Shown here one piece after another: positions 33,701 to 44,430 of a stretch of 64,000 nucleotides of DNA. The position numbers were made by a program, and so were the translations under genes. Origin of the DNA: Acanthochromis polyacanthus (Eukaryota > Chordata > Actinopteri > Pomacentridae); the NCBI RefSeq assembly GCF_021347895.1, contig NC_067119.1, forward strand, positions 3,546,534 through 3,610,533, read 5' to 3'. Within the stretch, counting starts at the first letter, position 1, and each line of letters starts with the position of its first letter. The notes beneath the pieces were generated by a model, which did no database searches, had not been told where the DNA came from, and saw nothing but the letters and a program-made list of their open reading frames with translations.

Positions 33701-35358
33701 ACGGGACAGAGGAATCGTTTCACATCACAGCAGTCATTAAGGTGGATCAGGGGTCTCAAACATGAGGCTCAGGAGCCAAAACTGGCCCTCCAGAGGGTCC
33801 AATCTGGCCCTCAAAGTGTAAAAGTTACAGAGATGACGTTAACTGCAGATTATAAAACGATAAATTTTAAAAAAATTCTACATCATGACAAGTTGTTTTG
33901 ATCATAAAGTCAAATACTAGATTGTTCTTTTGTCATTTTGTGTCTCATTTTTGTAATATTTTGTCCGTTTTGTTTCGTGCCGTTTGTCTCATTTTGCGTC
34001 TTGTTTTTCTTATTTTGTGTCTTGGTGTGAAGTTTCGATCATCTTGCTTGTCTTTGGGACAGTTTTGGCATCTTTGCGTTTTAGAAAAAGACAAAAAACA
34101 GGATTTAGTGTTTAGATTGTGACACATGGATGAATGTAAAACTAATTTGTTGGGTCATTTTGTGACTGTTTTTGGAACTTTTTTTAAACTCTTTTTTCGC
34201 CCCCATTTTGTCATTTTTGTGTCTTTTGGATGTTTTATTCACCATTGTGGTCATTTTGTTTATCCTTTTTGTCATTTTGCATCTCTTTTTCTGTTTTGTG
34301 TCTTGTTTTATAGTTTTTGTTATTTTGTGTCTTTTTTTAGGTCACTTAGTGTGAAGTTTCGATTGTTTTGCATGTCTTCGGGGCAGTTTTAGCCTCTTTG
34401 TCGTGGAGAAAATGAACAAAAACAGATTTAATGTTTAGATTGTGATATCTGGATGGATGTAAAACTGATCCGGCTGCTGTTTCTACCAGAACTCAAATGC
34501 TTTATGCAAAAGTTCTGAGTCCTTTTAAACAGGTTTGTGGTAGGTTAGTCGGTTTCTACTGTACCTTTCTGTCAGGATGAAGTTTCCATCTTTCATTACA
34601 GGAATTTTCCTCACAATGCTGACTTTTCCAAATTCCTCGCTGAACTGCTGCCCTGAGGAAAACACACAAAATAAAGATTCATAGGTGTCTTAAAAATCAA
34701 GAAAATGTGCTTAATGTCACCAAGTTGCACACATAGAACATAATTGAGGTTCAAGTATTGCTTTGAGATAAAACACTAAATTATCTGTCCTGTTTTCTTT
34801 CCTCCCTGTTGTGCTCTGAAACACTCTTCGTTTTCTTTCTCCAGCACGTCTGTTACAGCCAGAAGGAGTGGGCATCTAAAGGTTAACTCACTCCTCACCT
34901 CGCCATCGGCTTTCTGGGTGAAATGTAAGCCGATAGCCCCGAGGCAGGGCTTGATTTTTTTTTCAGATTTTTAAATGTTTACGGAACAAGTTCACACCCC
35001 GCGGGACGTTCGACTCTTGCAAAATGAGCTGCCGGACTCCAGGAGAGAAGGAAACTGCAGATTTCTGTGCAACAAAACTTACGAGTTTCTGCTAAAAAAA
35101 ACAAACAAACCCAAAACATAAATTGCGGTTTTAAAACATGCCTGTGTCGATTCTCAGTCATACAGCTTCAATAGAAAGCAGCTGGGGTTCTCTTTTAGCC
35201 TCCAAAAACAGAGATCCAGCTGCTTCTAGTGGGATTGAGAAAGAGGGATTACCTGACGCGAGCTCAATCAGCTTGAACTCGAACGGGATGTTGAGCTTCT
35301 TGGCGAACAGGTAGACGAAGCGGCAGGGCGGCGACATGAGGTCCAGGTAGAGCTCCAT
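27780..35358 (-). CDS. gstt1: Glutathione S-transferase theta, gene copy 1 (5 exons, 240 aa)
   Basis: Exons on the minus strand: 35253-35358, 34565-34652, 33509-33659, 29394-29570, 27780-27980. All have AG/GT borders and phases that join without a break (723 nt, 240 residues plus TGA). The thioredoxin-fold N-domain starts MELYLDLMSPPCRFVYLFAK, with the theta-class catalytic Ser at residue 9 (LMSPPCR). It contains IPVMKDGNFILTESAAIVEYL, the cis-Pro and glutathione-binding E-S pair. The helical C-domain contains PDHWCPAELQQRARLTEYL and KPFIIGDKISAADLVAVMW, the N-capping box/hydrophobic staple GD.ISAADL. The C-terminus is KARMKKMFG. Exon layout equals vertebrate GSTT. Role: cytosolic conjugation of glutathione to electrophiles. 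AATAAA lies at 27626-27621. Intron 3 (about 3.9 kb) carries four mobile insertions. gstt1 versus another theta paralogue is tentative. Confidence 0.93.
28331..28700. repeat. Intron 4 tandem duplication in gstt copy 1 (period about 185 bp)
   Basis: The block starting TCTTTAATTATTACCCCTTG and containing GGTTGGTTTTGAGCCCCACA occurs twice here (28331, 28518), twice in copy 3 (48060-48440) and once in copy 2 (39223-39410). The minus-strand frame at 28335-28646 is just the two repeats read through. Confidence 0.9.
29891..30460 (-). mobile_element. hAT-like non-autonomous element in intron 3 of gstt copy 1
   Basis: Terminal inverted repeats TAGGGCTGGCCCGAATA / TAGGGCTGGACCCGAATA and an 8-bp flanking duplication ATTTTCGT/ATTTTCGC. 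Copy 3 has the empty site ATTTTCGCAAAG at the same place. A minus-strand remnant MLKTSAVWKLFSSTEDKTKA resembles the start of the BED zinc finger found at the N-terminus of hAT transposases, but the zinc ligands and all catalytic parts are missing. A ClaI-like palindromic GTGATCAC..TATGTGATCAC region lies in the middle. Confidence 0.8.
31032..31238. mobile_element. Foldback MITE, about 207 bp, long inverted arms
   Basis: The left arm (TAGGGTAACGCGGGGCTATT + CTGGACCCTGCTGCATGAAATGG...) and right arm are inverted copies over about 57 bp with a few mismatches. Copy 3 lacks it (TATACTGATATCATTTAAG); copy 2 keeps the right two thirds. Confidence 0.85.
31651..32939 (-). pseudogene. Broken protein of the CACTA-like element
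   Basis: From the ATG at 32939 the frame reads MASRRRACKNQPDVFCYICG, then HMVCKACTEYLRQWTKGKK and CYFCAVDVTGINRKNRGSL, with paired cysteines suggesting zinc binding, then an acidic stretch. It breaks at the SINE (32409) and resumes left of 32060 (SKSSTELLASRLKEKNLL) with at least one further frameshift before VPKYDPTDWRLFIDSSKRS and VKYVLEKILYDQHTWVICI. I remember similar proteins as multi-copy in fish and invertebrates, but cannot name the domain. It ends near 31651 and is non-functional. Confidence 0.65.
32067..32409 (-). mobile_element. tRNA-derived SINE inside the CACTA-like element
   Basis: On the minus strand the element starts with a tRNA-like head containing an A-box-like TGGCTCAGGTGGTAGAG and a B box GGTTCGATTCC at normal spacing. 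A central region (TGTCCTTGGGCAAGACACTT) follows, then a tail AAGCGCTATATAAGAGCAAG that looks LINE-derived, ending in (ATTC)n. The flanks repeat AGATCA (32061-32066 and 32410-32415). The extra GTGGCTCAG duplication at the head end is a partial A-box repeat. Confidence 0.82.
33935..34420. repeat. Degenerate minisatellite (TTTTGTGTCTCATTTTG) in gstt intron 2, copy 1
   Basis: T-rich units of about 20-30 bp (CATTTTGTGTCT, GTTTTGTGTCTTG) occupy intron 2. The same block is present at 41695-42110 (copy 2), 57870-58345 (copy 3) and, unlinked to a gene, 63715-64000. Confidence 0.8.
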
Positions 35359-35811
35359 GGTTGCAGAGAGTCCAAGGCTGCAGACGCTTCCTCTGGTTCC
35401 GCTCCTGTCCTGCAGAGCCTGTTATCCTCGGTCTGACTCCGCCTCTCCTCACTGCTTTCTAAACCACGCTGACAGTTCAAAGTGAGTGAACGTTGCGGTT
35501 GGGCGGTCGGAGCTTTGGCCTCAGACGTTTTGTAAACACCGCCTTTCTGTCAGCCCTGCATGACCTCAGCTTTTCTTTCCCTCTGGGTGCGGTTTGGTGA
35601 TTGTTAACGCTGACTACAGGGCACTCATTTGAAAGAAACTCAACCAAACTTAAAAAATTTACCTCTTGACCACCTCAGAATCAGAGCATTTTTTTAAGCA
35701 AAACTTGTTCGATCAACGTGATTTGTGAAATCATATAAGTTTTGTTATGTAACTTTCTTGTCTCTTGTTTTGTTTGTCTTATTTCGTTTGTTTTTGTCTT
35801 TTCTTGTCTGA

Positions 35812-36130
35812 AGCCGCGTGTCCACTACATGCAATTTTTCCGCACGTCAACGCACCGCATCTGAAAAATCACACGGATGGTGGGCGGTCACGAGCCGAAC
35901 ACAACGTAGTGACATGACCGCGCTCGAGGAACAGAGGGTCGCTACGTGGTCACATGAGAGCGTTTTCAGCTTGACGGTCTGGCAGGCATGTCGGATAAAC
36001 ACAGCGGCTCGGCCACAAACTTTCTCTTTTATTTCGAAAACACTTCAGCTGAATCTGCTCATCATCAGTAGAAAGGTGTTTCACCATGCTGAATGTATCT
36101 CCAACAACCTGCTCCTCTGTTCACTGTTTT
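35812..36130. repeat. 5' flanking repeat of gstt units (GTGTCCACTACATGC type)
   Basis: Begins GAAGCCGCGTGTCCACTACA and contains CGAGGAACAGAGGGTCGCTA and GACGGTCTGGCAGGCATGTC. Present at the same place upstream of all three genes (43513-43830, 61486-61860). The phrase GTGTCCACTACATGC with GTCACGAGCC suggests a DNA-transposon end, but boundaries were not resolved. The 113-codon plus frame over it is identical in copies 1 and 2 only because the repeats are; no family is recognised. Confidence 0.5.
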
Positions 36131-36149
36131 GTTTTCTTCGTTGTTCTTG

Positions 36150-36475
36150 TCTCTTCTAGTATTGGTTCCACCTGCTCCTAGTAGTGTCCTCCATCCTGCC
36201 ATCTGCACTGGATTCAGGTCTCCGTCTCAGGAAGATGGAAAATCTCCTTCCGTGGCTAAGAGTTATTAGATGTTTGTCTTAGTGGTTGTAGTTCCTGGCC
36301 ACTAGTTGTCGCTGTGAGGTTTTGGAGCCTATTGTCTCCTCTTCCGTTTCTTATTGTAGTTCCTGTCTTGGTTTGTAGTTTTTTGGAACTTCCGTAAATA
36401 AAAATCTGTGTTGCATTTAAGACCAACTGTTCATGTCCTGCGCCTGAGCCACCCGAATCCTGTAACAATTAACAC
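36150..36475 (+). mobile_element. LTR-retrotransposon-like 3' remnant, copy 1
   Basis: Contains a T-rich U3/R-like stretch with AATAAA (GTAAATAAAAATCTGTGTTG) and ends ...GCGCCTGAGCCACCCGAATC + CTGTAACA, the wording of fish Gypsy-type LTR 3' ends. The longer version in unit 2 (43860-44430) has about 285 bp more in the middle. Absent from unit 3. No internal retroelement genes. Confidence 0.4.
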
Positions 36476-36563
36476 ATTAAAACACACAAAAAAACGCATT
36501 AAAACACTAAAAACAAGGACGGTCAACGAAGGTTAATTTTACTTTCTTTTTCCGTACTTTTAT

Positions 36564-37609
36564 GGTAGTGTCTACAGATACGGACCCGTACCCGTAGCCT
36601 GTGGCCTACGGATACGGCACTTTACCTTACTATAAATATTAATGAGACGTACATGAATATTAATGAGCCGGCTGATGAACGCGCTTTGTGATTGGCTGGT
36701 AATCCGACGTACATAAATATTAATGAGCCGTTTTGGTAATCCCAGTGATGAAGGCGCTTCCGTGATTCGAGGTGAATCTGCGTGCCGAGCCTGTCATGTC
36801 AGTCATCTGCTGTTCTCTTTTCTATCATGCATAATGTCTTATAAATATCATTATCTGACTTTTTCACGGACAGCGATTTGGGGGTTGAAATCAGCACTAC
36901 TATTAAAAATAGCAAAACTTTTTATTCACGTGACCCTGTTCTAATAAAGCACAAACAGCAAACAAAACAAATGGCGGAACTAACAGCCAGCAAACTACAA
37001 GTATTTTTTTACCTTCAAAAGTAGCGACAGACTATTACATATTAACAACCTAAACAAAACCCTGACGTATTTTCTACGTCTGTCAACACAGACACTGTCA
37101 CAGTCACTTTAATGTTAGCGGACTCTGTTGAATGTCTAAGTTACATCACCACAAACAAATCTCACAATATCACAGTAAATCGAGTTTGTGTTTTTTTTTA
37201 ATTCATGCCGAATTAAAGAGCTGCTCCTCACCATTCACGAGTGTTTGTTTCATATTCGACATCCTTAATTTTATCTTGTAAATTAGTGTCCGAAATTAAA
37301 TGGGAACATTTGCAATGGAGTTCGTCAGCCGCTTCCACCACTGAACGCGGTAAACTAATTAATAGGAGCTGACTTCAAACAATTTAGACACGGCGTCTAA
37401 AAGCGTAAAAACTGCAATGTCTAAAGTGTGAGAGGAGACGGTGTATTTTTGGTTAAATTATACAATGTTCGCCGTCAAAGTCATTCATATAAACTGCCTG
37501 TAATGTGCAGCAAATAGTAGTTAACCATCGCCAGCTCTTCAGTGACCTTAACGGGTCCGTACCTCTAGTACAGATGCTACGGTACGGGTCCATACCTGTA
37601 GCATCAACC
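36564..37609 (+). mobile_element. DNA transposon with 9-bp TSD, copy 1 (1046 bp)
   Basis: Flanked by a perfect 9-bp duplication TACTTTTAT (36555-36563, 37610-37618), which interrupts the conserved spacer CGTACTTTTATTGCTCC. The ends are imperfect inverted repeats GGTAGTGTCTACAGATACGG / GGTTGATGCTACAGGTATGG, with nested subterminal palindromic phrases CCGTACCCGTAGCC..GGCCTACGGATACGG. A second copy lies inverted at 46094-46954. No transposase was recognised. The family is unassigned (9-bp duplications occur in MULE-like elements). Confidence 0.88.
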
Positions 37610-37739
37610 TACTTTTATTGCTCCACTTGTGATATTTTCTCACTCTTTGTCCTAATTATTACTTCCAGACCTTTTTTAAATAAAAATAACAAAATTTAAA
37701 TCAACTAAACCACACACTTATTAAATTGATTTAAGTTTT

Positions 37740-37895
37740 GCTGCCATACAAGGCACTAACCATGTCCCATCAGGAGCAGTTAGAGGTTCAGTGTCTTGCT
37801 CAGGGACACCTTGACATGAGTTCTCCAGGTTAAGGATTGAACCAGAGACACTAGAGTTACAAGACGGCCACACTACCCACTGATCCATGGTGCAA
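37740..37895 (-). mobile_element. SINE-like repeat in the gstt spacer (also 44665-44825)
   Basis: On the minus strand: CCATGGATCAGTGGGTAGTG (A-box-like), then GGTTCAATCC (B-box-like), then CCTGAGCAAGACACTGAACC, the same plan as the SINE at 32067-32409. More degraded; boundaries approximate. Confidence 0.45.
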
Positions 37896-37899
37896 GAGA

Positions 37900-38275
37900 T
37901 GATAAAAACAGAAATGTAGCACTAACTAGAGATAAATGTGACAAAAACAACAACAATGTTGCAAAAATTGAACAAAAGTAGACAAAAACAAGACAGTGTA
38001 AGACGACAAGACAAAGCTGTGCAAAAAAAAGCAAAAATTATACTGAATGTGCTAAAAACTGCAAAAACAGCACTTAAGATGAAAACGTTGCAACAAGAAA
38101 CAGAGAAACTGTCGTAAGTGTAGAAAAATGCAAATAATGTGCAAAAAACTGACAAAAAACCGTGCAAAAATTGCGCACAAATGAGACATATGGTGCATGA
38201 AACGATAAGAACAGAAATATAGCGTAGACTAGAGATGTACATAAACATAAAAACGTGCTAAAACAACAAATTTAA
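37900..38275. repeat. Degenerate minisatellite (GCAAAAACA family) in gstt spacers
   Basis: Same vocabulary as 23400-23830 (TGCAAAAA.TG, GACAAAAACA). The counterpart in the next spacer is 44830-45210. Minus-strand frames here are Ser/Phe/Cys/Leu-rich artefacts. Confidence 0.7.
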
Positions 38276-38670
38276 AGAACATAATGTTCTTAAATAATAA
38301 CATTTCTTTTTTCCCCCCCAACAAAAAAAGTTCAAAAATTTCCCAAAAATGTGGAAAATGTGGACGTCACAAGTTTCACTGAATTTACTTTTTTCCACAT
38401 TTTCAAACTTTAAAACGGGTCAATTTGACCCGCAGGACGACACGAGGGTTAATGTTAATACGGTGCTGAAAAAAATAAAGTCCCACAGTTTAGATTTAGC
38501 AAATTTATAGATTTTATTGCACGAAAAAAGATTTTTTTAGCTGTTGGTGAATGAAAAAGTCAGATCAGATAACCACATAAGGAAACTTGTACATTATTTC
38601 TCGGCAAGAATTTTGCAGATCAGGTGAAGCGTGGAACACGTGAAGCTGTGTTTTCCGTGTCCAAACCTCC

Positions 38671-41600
38671 TCAGCCGAACATCTTCTTCATCCTGGCTTT
38701 GACCATGTCCAGGCGTTTGTGCGCCTTCAATTTCGGCGCCAGGTTGCTGGGCGTTCTCACAATGTCGTGGGATTCGTCAAACAGCTTCTCTCCGATCTCC
38801 TTCCTCACTCGATCCCTCCAGGCCTGCAGCTTTGGAAAGCCTTCAAACAAGTCCACACCGGTTCCGAAGGGCTGCAGGACAAACACAGCGTTCAGGCAAA
38901 GTCTGCAGCTGAATGTGGATTAAAAGTCAAAGCCAGGGTTTAGGGTCTCTGATGGGTCAGTTCGGGTCGAATTGGACGCGATTCAAGAAATCGTCTCAGA
39001 TTTTGCTCAAGCTTCATGAATGTGGTCACTGGGGTCACAAACGTTTGGATGAATTTTGACAGTTTCATATGTGGTCCCACCTGTTAAATTCTCTAAGAAG
39101 CCATTTTAAAAGGTTCAGTATCTCCAGGTATAAGACTCCCACAGCCTTGAAATGTGGTGAGGACACATAAAGAATAGTTTCCAGCAGATTGAAATGATTA
39201 AATGGCTCCACCAGAGGATACATCTTTAATTATTACCCCTTGAAAATGGAATAAGGTTGGTTTTGAGCCCCACAAAGTTCCTGGCAAGACAAGGTTTTGA
39301 CACAGAAATGCTAATTTGGACATTCTGTGTGTCAATATGGACATTCACATTTTTGAACTGATAGTTATGATAGACAATCTTTTGAAAATTTTGGGCAAAA
39401 TCTTTAATTACCGTCTCTCAAAAAAGAAAAAAAAAATGCAGAAAAACCCCCGAAAAACTAAACACGGGTGACATTATGGTACCAGAAAGTTCCTGAAAGT
39501 GTTTATATGGGGATGGATCCAAATTTCAAATTTGGGAGATTTTTCAAAAAAAAAAAAATTTAAGGGAAACTTAAGGAATTACTGGAATTTTGTTCCTGAA
39601 GTTTTTGCAAATTTTCAGAAATTTGGGGAATTTTTTTGCAGATTTTTTGGACTTTTTTCAGACAAGTTTCAGACCATATTTTTTCGTGACTGTAAATGAA
39701 GACAAGAGGAGAGTTAATCATCTCAAATTAGGAGGTTACATGGAAGCAAAAATCTATTTTTGAGTGAAAAACTTCTTTTTAGCATATCTGACTTATTTTA
39801 AGAGCCCTAAGCTTGACAATCCTGGTAAAATAAAATACAGCTTAAAATAAGTTTTCCCGGCTAATTTTGAGATCTCAATCTTCTAAATATCACATCTTAT
39901 TTCAAGAAATCTTACCGAGCCATTTTTCATCCGTTCTATTGGCAGATTTTCACTTATTTCAAGGTAAAAGTTCCTTGAAATAAGTTTTATTTCTTGTTTT
40001 GAGAGGAGCACTTTTTCCAGTGCAGCAGTAGTAGCTCCAGCTACTAGAGGTTTTACTTCCCAGTAGCAGTAGAGATCGTAGTATTACTATACTACCTGCA
40101 TGATCCACAGTACAGCCACCAGATCGGCCGCAGAGATTTTGTCGCCGATGATGAACGGCTTGTCCTGGAGAAATTTATCCTGTAGCAGCGTCAGTGACTG
40201 CTTTGCATCTGCCAAGACCTCGTCCATCTTCTCTTTCGGGACCTCGGTGTCCATGACCATGGGATACAAAGCCTGACAACAGAGAAAGACTATTTGGTAC
40301 CAGAAGAAGCAGGTGATGGTTTAGTGAGACCGTCATCTACAAGGTTCAAGACTATCTGCACAAGTTTTAAATTGTTTAAGACAGGTTTTGAGATATTTTT
40401 GAGAAGTTTCAAGATATTTTCGTTAGGGCTGGCCCGAATAGTGGTTTCTGGCCTCCGAATATTCGGGCCCTATTAAAGACGAATATCCAACGCCCCATAA
40501 CGTCCGACGGGGGGGGGGTTCAGTTGAACTGAACAATGGGCTACTGGGACTGTGTCACAGAGGATTTCCCCAGTAAAGTACTGGCATCTTTTCCCCTGTG
40601 TATCCTGTAATATGATAACTTAAAGGAATCTAGTTCAGGCATTCATACAGTCCCAGTAGCCCATTTCATGCAGCAGGGGCCAGAATAGCCCTGCGTTACC
40701 CTACACCATTTTAGAAGTTTTAAAGGACTTAGCTATTTTTAATCATTTTTAAGTAATTTTGTATGATTTACATGTCCTTTTGAACAATAATGGGTATTTT
40801 TGCACAAGTTTTTATGAGATTTTTATGATGACTTTTGTGTCACTTGGAACGAGTTTAAGTAACTGTCAACAATTTTTGAATAAATCTAACTAAAGACGGA
40901 GAAAACTACAAAAAAAGTGCATTCTGGGTAAACTTTCAATTCTCATGTCAGCATGTGTGGTTGGTGAGAACGAGTTAGAGAATTTAGTTTGACCTACATT
41001 TGATGTCATCAATAATCAAACACTGATTATTGATGCAGTGAGAGAATAAATTACTACATTATATGAAGCTATAAAACTAAACTATGTCATATGTTTGTCT
41101 TGTTAAATAAACTCAATTAGTGCTGGAGGGGATTCTGCCTCAGTGTCTATAGCTTGCGATGATTTAACTTATGCAACTAATTGCTTCAGGGCCAAATAAA
41201 CAGAGTGAGGTGGAGTCTGTTCAGGAGTCAGACAGATAAAGTTTCAGCTCTGGGGTGAACTCGGGACACGAACCCTGAGCAGGAAGACCCTTGCACAGTG
41301 CAGTGCGATGTTCATCGGCTGCCAGTTCAAGTATTCGGTGAGACGAGCTCGCTGCTGCAGCTCGGCCGGACACCAGTGGTCGGGCGCCGAGTGTTTCTGA
41401 GCCAGGTACTCAACGATGGCCGCACTGCAACAGACGAGAAGAAACCACCGTTTAAAACACAGCGAACGGGACAGAGGAATCGTTTCACATCACAGCAGTC
41501 ATTAAGGTGGATCAGGGGTCTCAAACATGAGGCTCAGGAGCCAAAACTGGCCCTCCAGAGGGTCCAATCTGGCCCTCAAAGTGTAAAAGTTACAGAGATG

Positions 41601-43063
41601 ACGTTAACTGCAGATTATAAAACTATAAATCTAAAATAATTTCTACACCATGACAAGTTGTTTTGATCATAAAGTCAAATACTAGATTGTTCTTTTGTCA
41701 TTTTGTGTCTCATTTTTGTAATATTTTGTCCGTTTTGTTTCGTGCCGTTTGTCTCATTTTGCGTCTTGTTTTTCTTATTTTGTGTCTTGGTGTGAAGTTT
41801 CGATCATCTTGCTTGTCTTTGGGACAGTTTGGCATCTTTGCGTTTTAGAAAAAGACAAAAAACAGGATTTAGTGTTTTTGGAACTTTTTTACTTTTTTTC
41901 CGCCCCCATTTCGTCATTTTTGTGTCTTTTGGATGTTTTATTCACCATTGTGGTCATTTTGTTTATCCTTTGTCATTTTGCACCTCTTTCTGTTTTGTTT
42001 CTCGTTTTACAGATTTTTGTTATTTTGTGTCTTTTTTTAGGTCACTAGTGTGAAGTTTCGATTGTTTTGCATGTCTTCGGGGCAGTTTTAGCCTCTTTGT
42101 CGCGGAGAAAATGAACAAAAACAGATTTAATGTTTAGATTGTGATATCTGGACAGATGTAAAACTGATCCGGCTGCTGTTTCTACCAGAACTCAAATGCT
42201 TTATGCAAAAGTTCTGAGTCCTTTTAAACAGGTTTGTGGTAGGTTAGTCGGTTTCTACTGTACCTTTCTGTCAGGATGAAGTTTCCATCTTTCATTACAG
42301 GAATCATCCTCACAATGCTGACTTTTCCAAATTCCTCGCTGAACTGCTGCCCTGAGGAAAACACACAAAATAAAGATTCATAGGTGTCTTAAAAATCAAG
42401 AAAATGTGCTTAATGTCACCAAGTTGCACACATAGAACATAATTGAGGTTCAAGTATTGCTTTGAGATAAAACACTAAATTATCTGTCCTGTTTTCTCTC
42501 CTCTCCCTCCCTTTTCCTCCCTGTTGTGCTCTGAAACACTCTTCGTTTTCTTTCTCCAGCACGTCTGTTACAGCCAGAAGGAGTGGGCATCTAAAGGTTA
42601 ACTCACTCCTCACCTCGCCATCGGCTTTCTGGGTGAAATGTAAGCCGATAGCCCCGAGGCAGGGCTTGATTTTTTTTCAGATTTTTAAATGTTTATGGAA
42701 CAAGTTCACACCCCGCGGGACGTTCGACTCTTGCAAAATGAGCTGCCGGACTCCAGGAGAGAAGGAAACTGCAGATTTCTGTGCAACAAAACTTACGAGT
42801 TTCTGCTAAAAAATAAACAACAAAAAAATGCGGTTTTAAAACATGCCTGTGTCGATTCTCAGTCATACAGCTTCAATAGAAAGCAGCTGGGGTTCTCTTT
42901 TAGCCTCCAAAAACAGAGATCCAGCTGCTTCTAGTGGGATTGAGAAAGAGGGATTACCTGACACGAGCTCAATCAGCTTGAACTCGAACGGGATGTTGAG
43001 CTTCTTGGCGAACAGGTAGACGAAGCGGCAGGGCGGCGACACGAGGTCCAGGTAGAGCTCCAT
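38671..43063 (-). CDS. gstt1: Glutathione S-transferase theta, gene copy 2 (5 exons, 240 aa)
   Basis: Exons: 42958-43063, 42264-42351, 41274-41424, 40096-40272, 38671-38871, again 106+88+151+177+201 nt with intact borders and frame. The protein has Val at the position before the catalytic Ser (LVSPPCR), IELVSG, VRMIPVMKDGN, an AQKHSAPDH loop, and a notably changed exon 4 (ALYPMVMDTEVP, LADAKQSLTLLQDKF). Exon 5 has LFEGF and SHDIVRT. No stop or frameshift, so probably functional. It is the most compact copy; intron 3 keeps only the edges of the hAT-like and foldback elements seen in copy 1. AATAAA at about 38518-38513. Confidence 0.93.
40424..40536 (-). mobile_element. hAT-like remnant in intron 3 of gstt copy 2
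   Basis: Same left end and same insertion site as 29891 in copy 1, then truncated. A single deletion joins it directly to the foldback MITE (GAACAA|TGGGCTACTGGG), matching 30067 and 31072 of copy 1. Confidence 0.88.
40537..40703. mobile_element. Truncated foldback MITE in intron 3 of gstt copy 2
   Basis: Right two thirds of the MITE at 31032-31238; the left arm start was removed by the same deletion that cut the hAT-like element. Confidence 0.88.
41695..42110. repeat. Degenerate T-rich minisatellite in gstt intron 2, copy 2
   Basis: Counterpart of 33935-34420 with an internal deletion of about 65 bp. Confidence 0.75.
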
Positions 43064-43859
43064 GGTTGCAGAGAGTCCAAGGCTGCAGACGCTTCCTCTG
43101 GTTCCGCTCCTGTCCTGCAGAGCCTGTTATCCTCGGTCTGACTCCGCCTCTCCTCACTGCTTTCTAAACCACGCTGACAGTTCAAAGTGAGTGAACGTTG
43201 CGGTTGGGCGGTCAGACCTTTGGCCTCAGACGTTTTGTAAACACCGCCTTTCTGTCAGCCCTGCATGACCTCAGCTTTTCTTTCCCTCTGGGTGCGGTTT
43301 GGTGATTGTTAACGCTGACTACAGGGCACTCATTTGAAAGAAACTCAACCAAACTTAAAAAATTTACCTCTTGACCACCTCAGAATCAGAGCATTTTTTT
43401 AAACAAAACTTGTTCGATCAACGTGATTTGTCAAATTATAAGTTTTGTTATGTAACTTTCTTGAATCGTTTTGTTTGTCTTATTTCGTTTGTTTTTGTCT
43501 TTTCTTGTCTGAAGCCGCGTGTCCACTACATGCAATTTTTCCGCACGTCAACGCACCGCATCTGAAAAATCACACGGATGGTGGGCGGTCACGAGCCGAA
43601 CACAACGTAGTGACATGACCGCGCTCGAGGAACAGAGGGTCGCTACGTGGTCACATGAGAGCGTTTTCAGCTTGACGGTCTGGCAGGCATGTCGGATAAA
43701 CACAGCGGCTCGGCCACAAACTTTCTCTTTTATTTCGAAAACACTTCAGCTGAATCTGCTCATCATCAGTAGAAAGGTGTTTCACCATGCTGAATGTATC
43801 TCCAACAACCTGCTCCTCTGTTCACTGTTTTGTTTTCTTCGTTGTTCTTGTCTCTTCTA

Positions 43860-44430
43860 GTATTGGTTCCACCTGCTCCCAGTAGTGTCCTTCATCCCGC
43901 CATCTACACCGGATTCAGGTCTCCGTCTCAGGAAGATGGGAAATCTCTCCAGGCCATCTCAAACCCTTGGGCGTCTTCTCCACTCACTTGTTGTCTCCGC
44001 TTTCCCACCACCACCTGGCCCGGCCCTCTGGCTTCCTCCCCTGTGAACCGTCCTGAGCATCACTATAGTATTTGTGAGTTATTTTGTTTGGCAGTAGATG
44101 CTGCTCTCTTATAGAGTATCGTTCAGAGTATTCTTAAGTCGTAGTATTTCCTTGACCCTTGTTGTTGTAGTTATTCGCTTCACTTAATAGCACCTAGATA
44201 TTACCTTCCGTGGCTAAGAGTTATTAGATGTTTGTCTTAGTGGTTGTAGTTCCTGGCCACGAGTTGTCGCTGTGAGGTTTTGGAGCCTATTGTCTCCTCT
44301 TCCGTTTCTTATTGTAGTTCCTGTCTTGGTTTGTAGTTCTTTGGAACTTCCGTGAATAAAAATCTGCGTTGCATTTAAGACCAACTGTTCATTTCCTGCG
44401 CCTGAGCCACCCAAATCTTGTAACAATAAA
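43860..44430 (+). mobile_element. LTR-retrotransposon-like remnant, copy 2 (longer)
   Basis: Same sequence as 36150-36475 but retaining the segment GCTGCTCTCTTATAGAGTAT...AGTATTTCCTTGACCC that unit 1 has deleted. Confidence 0.4.

Larger units (their letters stand above)
27098..36518. repeat. gstt tandem unit 1 (about 9.4 kb)
   Basis: First of three direct segmental repeats, each starting with a GGTCAAC..TTTACTTTCTTTTCCGTACTTTTATTGCTCC spacer and containing one complete gstt gene on the minus strand. Exons, introns and 5' flank are collinear among units with high identity; differences are mostly inserted elements. Borders are approximate. Confidence 0.85.

Noticed and set aside
35818..36159. 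113-codon plus frame identical upstream of gstt copies 1 and 2
   Set aside because: Identity follows from segmental duplication; it is broken in copy 3 and carries no recognisable domain.
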